From: Micromonospora deserti
GTDB taxonomy: Bacteria; Actinomycetota; Actinomycetes; Mycobacteriales; Micromonosporaceae
Length of the DNA stretch: 64,000 bases
Assembly: GCF_003236335.1 (NCBI RefSeq)
Contig: NZ_POUB01000006.1
Span: forward strand, 1-64,000
Reading direction: 5' to 3'
Positions 61,432 through 64,000 of this stretch are shown piece after piece. A program made the position numbers and the translations under genes. The notes under the pieces are model-generated. The model had not been told where the DNA came from and did not search any database. It was given only the letters and a program-made list of their open reading frames with translations. Numbering within the stretch: the first letter of the stretch is position 1; each line of letters begins with the position of its first letter.

Positions 61432-64000
61432 ATGTCTCTTTCCCTCTCCCGCCCGGCTGCGCGCCCCCCGCGACGCCGCACCCACCCACTGCTTGCCGCC
61501 CTGACAGCTCTGGCCACCACCCTCGTCGGTGTCGTGGCCCTGGCCCCACGCGCCGAGGCGGCCACGCTCGACGACGGTCTGGTCCTGCGCTACGACCTCA
61601 CCCAGACCAGCGGCACCACCGTCACCGACAGCTCGGGCCAGGGCCGCACCGCCACGCTGAGTGGCGACGCGACCTGGCACGGCGCGGACGGCCTGCGCCT
61701 CGGCGGCACCAGCGGCCACGTCCGGCTGCCCGACAACGTCCTGCGGAACCTCACCGACATCACCGTCTCGGTGCAGGTCAACGTGGCGACCGACCAGGCG
61801 ACGCCGTACTTCATCTGGGGCCTCGGGAACACCGGCTCCGGCGGCGTCGGCAACGGCTACCTGTTCACCACGGGCAACGCCTTCCGCGCCTCCATCGCCA
61901 GCGGCAACTGGTCGACGGAGCAGACCGTCACCACGGGCCGCAACCTCAGCCGCGGCAGCTGGCGCACCATCACCTACACCCTCGGCGGCGACACCGCGGT
62001 GCTCTACGAGGACGGCGTCGAGGTGGCCCGCAAGACCGGCATCACGCTCGCGCCAGGGTCGATCGGTGGCGGTACCACCACCGCCAACTACCTCGGCCGC
62101 TCCGTCTACACCGCCGACAAGTACCTCAAGGGGCAGGTCCGTGACTTTCGCATCTACAGCCGGGCCCTGAGCGCCGCCGAAGCGCACGCGCTCGGTGAGC
62201 AGACCGCCTCGGGGCGGGCCGCCGCCGACGCGGCCGCCCTCGACCTGGGCGACACCTCCGCGGTGACCGAGAACCTCAGCCTGCCCACCCAGGGTGCCGG
62301 GGGCTCCACGGTCACCTGGTCCTCCAGCAACCCAGCGGTGGTGTCCGACACCGGCGTGGTCACCCGTCCCGCGCCGGGCTCCGGCAACGCCGGCGTGACG
62401 CTGACCGCCACCGTCACCTACGCCGGCTACCGCGTCACCCGAGACTTCCTCCTCACCGTCGTCGAGGACATCACCGACGAGGAGAAGGTCGACAACGCCC
62501 TCGCGGCCATCGTCATCCACGGCCAGCACACGGTCCGCGGCAACATCACGCTGCCCACCCGGGGAGCCCGCGACGTCACGCTGGCGTGGACCGCGAAGGA
62601 CCCCTCCGTCGTGACCAGCACGGGCGAGGTGAGCCGCCCGCCGTACGGGTCCGAGGCCGTCAAGGCCCGCCTCAGCGTACGCGCGAGCACGGGAGCGGCC
62701 AGTGCGGTGCGCAACTTCACCCTGACCGTCCTCCCGCTGCCCAAGAAGGAGCCGCTCGAGGGCTACGCCTTCGCCTACTTCACCGGCGAGGGCACCGCCG
62801 ACGGCGAACAGATCTACTTCGCGGCGAGCCGCGGGAACGACCCGCTCCGATACGACGAACTCAACGGCGGCCGCCCGGTCCTCACCTCCAGCAAGGGCGA
62901 CGAGGGCGTACGCGACCCGTTCATCATCCGCAGCCCGGAGGGCGACACGTTCTACCTCATCGCCACCGACCTCAAGATCCACGGCAACGGGGACTGGGAC
63001 GCGAGCCAGCGCACCGGTAGCAAGTACATCGAGGTCTGGGAGTCAACCGACCTGGTGAACTGGTCGCAGCAGCGGCACGTGCGCGTCTCCCCCGACACGG
63101 CGGGGAACACCTGGGCCCCCGAGGCCTACTACGACGACACCATCGGCGCCTACGTCGTGTTCTGGGCCTCCAAGCTCTACGCGCCGGAGGACACCGCCCA
63201 CACCGGCAACACGTACAACCGGATGCTCTACGCCACGACCCGCGACTTCCGCACCTTCAGCGAGCCCAAGGTGTGGATCGACCCCGGTTACTCGGTGATC
63301 GACTCGACCGTCATCAAACACGACGGCAGCTACTACCGCTTCACCAAGGACGAGCGGAACAACACCTCCAGCACCCCGTGCAGCAAGTTCATCCTCGAGG
63401 AGAAGTCGACCCAGCTTCGCAGCACCAGCTGGGACTTCGTCCAGGACTGCATCGGCAAGGCGACCGCCACCTCCGAGGGCATCGCCCGCGGTGAGGGTCC
63501 GACGGTGTTCAAGAGCAACACCGAGGACAAGTGGTACCTGTTCGTCGACGAGTTCGGGGGGCGCGGCTACGTGCCGTTCGAGACCACCGACCTCGACGGC
63601 GGGCAGTTCACCATGTCGACCGGCTACGACCTGCCGGCCCACCCGCGGCACGGCACCATCCTGCCGGTCACCAAGGCCGAACTCGACCGCCTCCGCCAAG
63701 GCCCGGCACCGGCACCGGCGACCAGGAAGGGCGTCATCGCCGACTACCGGCTCGCCGGCGGCAGTGGCACGACGGTGGTCGACAGCTCCGGCAACGGCCG
63801 TGACGCCACCATCCGCGGCGGCGTCACCCGTGGCAGCGACGCGATGACGTTCCACGGCGACAACGGGTACGTCGACCTGCCCGACAACCTGCTGACCGGC
63901 CTCTCCGACGTCAGCGTCTCCGCCCAGGTCTGGGTCGACCCCGCGCAGTCCACCCCCTACTTCATCTGGGGTATGGGCAACACCACGGGCGGCGCCGGCA
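61432..64000 (+). CDS. Secreted LamG-GH43 arabinan-degrading glycoside hydrolase (partial, runs off window)
   Basis: 856 codons visible, open to the window end. A twin-Arg-containing signal peptide spans ~1-43 (cut after AEA). LamG/concanavalin-like domain 1 is at ~45-245, two bacterial Ig-like domains are at ~255-345 and ~346-435, and GH43 is at ~440-757. A second LamG starts near 765 and repeats the first (DYRLAGGSGTTVVDSSGNGR versus YDLTQTSGTTVTDSSGQGR). GH43 catalytic residues are visible: Asp in VRDPFIIRS, Asp in VIDSTVIKHD and Glu in RGEGPTVFK. It probably releases L-arabinose from arabinan or arabinoxylan outside the cell. ATG 61432 lacks a clear ribosome binding site apart from GAGGAAG 11 bases upstream. 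Confidence 0.85.
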   Translation, partial: MSLSLSRPAARPPRRRTHPLLAALTALATTLVGVVALAPRAEAATLDDGLVLRYDLTQTSGTTVTDSSGQGRTATLSGDATWHGADGLRLGGTSGHVRLPDNVLRNLTDITVSVQVNVATDQATPYFIWGLGNTGSGGVGNGYLFTTGNAFRASIASGNWSTEQTVTTGRNLSRGSWRTITYTLGGDTAVLYEDGVEVARKTGITLAPGSIGGGTTTANYLGRSVYTADKYLKGQVRDFRIYSRALSAAEAHALGEQTASGRAAADAAALDLGDTSAVTENLSLPTQGAGGSTVTWSSSNPAVVSDTGVVTRPAPGSGNAGVTLTATVTYAGYRVTRDFLLTVVEDITDEEKVDNALAAIVIHGQHTVRGNITLPTRGARDVTLAWTAKDPSVVTSTGEVSRPPYGSEAVKARLSVRASTGAASAVRNFTLTVLPLPKKEPLEGYAFAYFTGEGTADGEQIYFAASRGNDPLRYDELNGGRPVLTSSKGDEGVRDPFIIRSPEGDTFYLIATDLKIHGNGDWDASQRTGSKYIEVWESTDLVNWSQQRHVRVSPDTAGNTWAPEAYYDDTIGAYVVFWASKLYAPEDTAHTGNTYNRMLYATTRDFRTFSEPKVWIDPGYSVIDSTVIKHDGSYYRFTKDERNNTSSTPCSKFILEEKSTQLRSTSWDFVQDCIGKATATSEGIARGEGPTVFKSNTEDKWYLFVDEFGGRGYVPFETTDLDGGQFTMSTGYDLPAHPRHGTILPVTKAELDRLRQGPAPAPATRKGVIADYRLAGGSGTTVVDSSGNGRDATIRGGVTRGSDAMTFHGDNGYVDLPDNLLTGLSDVSVSAQVWVDPAQSTPYFIWGMGNTTGGAG

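Noticed and set aside
61315-62982. 555-codon minus-strand reading opposite the GH43 gene
   Set aside because: The plus-strand frame from 61432 is open to the window end and contains a signal peptide, LamG and GH43 catalytic motifs; the minus reading is Gly/Arg/Val noise that would cross the operator region.

Overview
The window is about 72% GC with dense, co-directional, translationally coupled genes, GTG/TTG starts and many secreted or lipoprotein products. This points to a high-GC actinobacterium, most likely Micromonospora or a close relative. That assignment is an inference from gene content and style; there is no rRNA or tRNA in the window to anchor it.

Layout. 0.1-3.9 kb: small housekeeping and secreted genes (Pr6Pr membrane protein, 2H RNA ligase-like protein, secreted beta-propeller, alpha/beta hydrolase) and a decayed glycogen-debranching-type gene. 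4.2-9.8 kb: two large secreted hydrolases (S15/CocE type and a PKD-containing S8 subtilase). 10.2-14.2 kb: a membrane diguanylate cyclase and a molybdopterin oxidoreductase with its own TetR regulator and a perfect operator palindrome. 14.2-21 kb: a glycerol locus (glpF-glpK-glpD, divergent IclR regulator, second glycerol kinase), then an FkbM methyltransferase. 22-28 kb: the phosphate locus (atypical OmpR-type regulator, pstSCAB behind a PHO box, phoU) and a frameshifted small membrane gene. 28.6-34.2 kb: a tripartite tricarboxylate transporter (tctCBA) divergent from a CitA/CitB-type two-component system. 34.4-38.6 kb: DoxX and a TetR-controlled acyl-CoA dehydrogenase/quinone oxidoreductase divergon in which two further genes have decayed. 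38.8-44.1 kb: hemerythrin, a GT4/dihydropteroate-synthase remnant, a CmtR-like metal sensor coupled to a CDF exporter, a rhodanese remnant and a one-chain transketolase. 44.4-47.3 kb: a secreted GH64 beta-1,3-glucanase and small unknown genes.

47.4-64 kb: an arabinan/L-arabinose utilisation locus. Eleven genes on the minus strand (ytfQ-ytfR-ytfT-yjfF-araR-araB-araD-araA-chvE-mmsA-mmsB) form one near-continuous transcription unit. They supply two complete sugar ABC importers, the LacI-type repressor and the araBAD pathway. A divergent secreted LamG-GH43 enzyme, cut off by the window end, would release the sugar outside the cell. The intergenic control region carries three copies of a TGTTARCGCTCAC element positioned on both promoters.

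A second theme is gene decay. At least six broken genes are recognisable (debranching enzyme, small membrane protein, phosphotransferase, SDR, GT4 joined to DHPS, rhodanese). Several sit inside otherwise intact operons. No CRISPR array, insertion sequence, prophage, tRNA or rRNA was seen.
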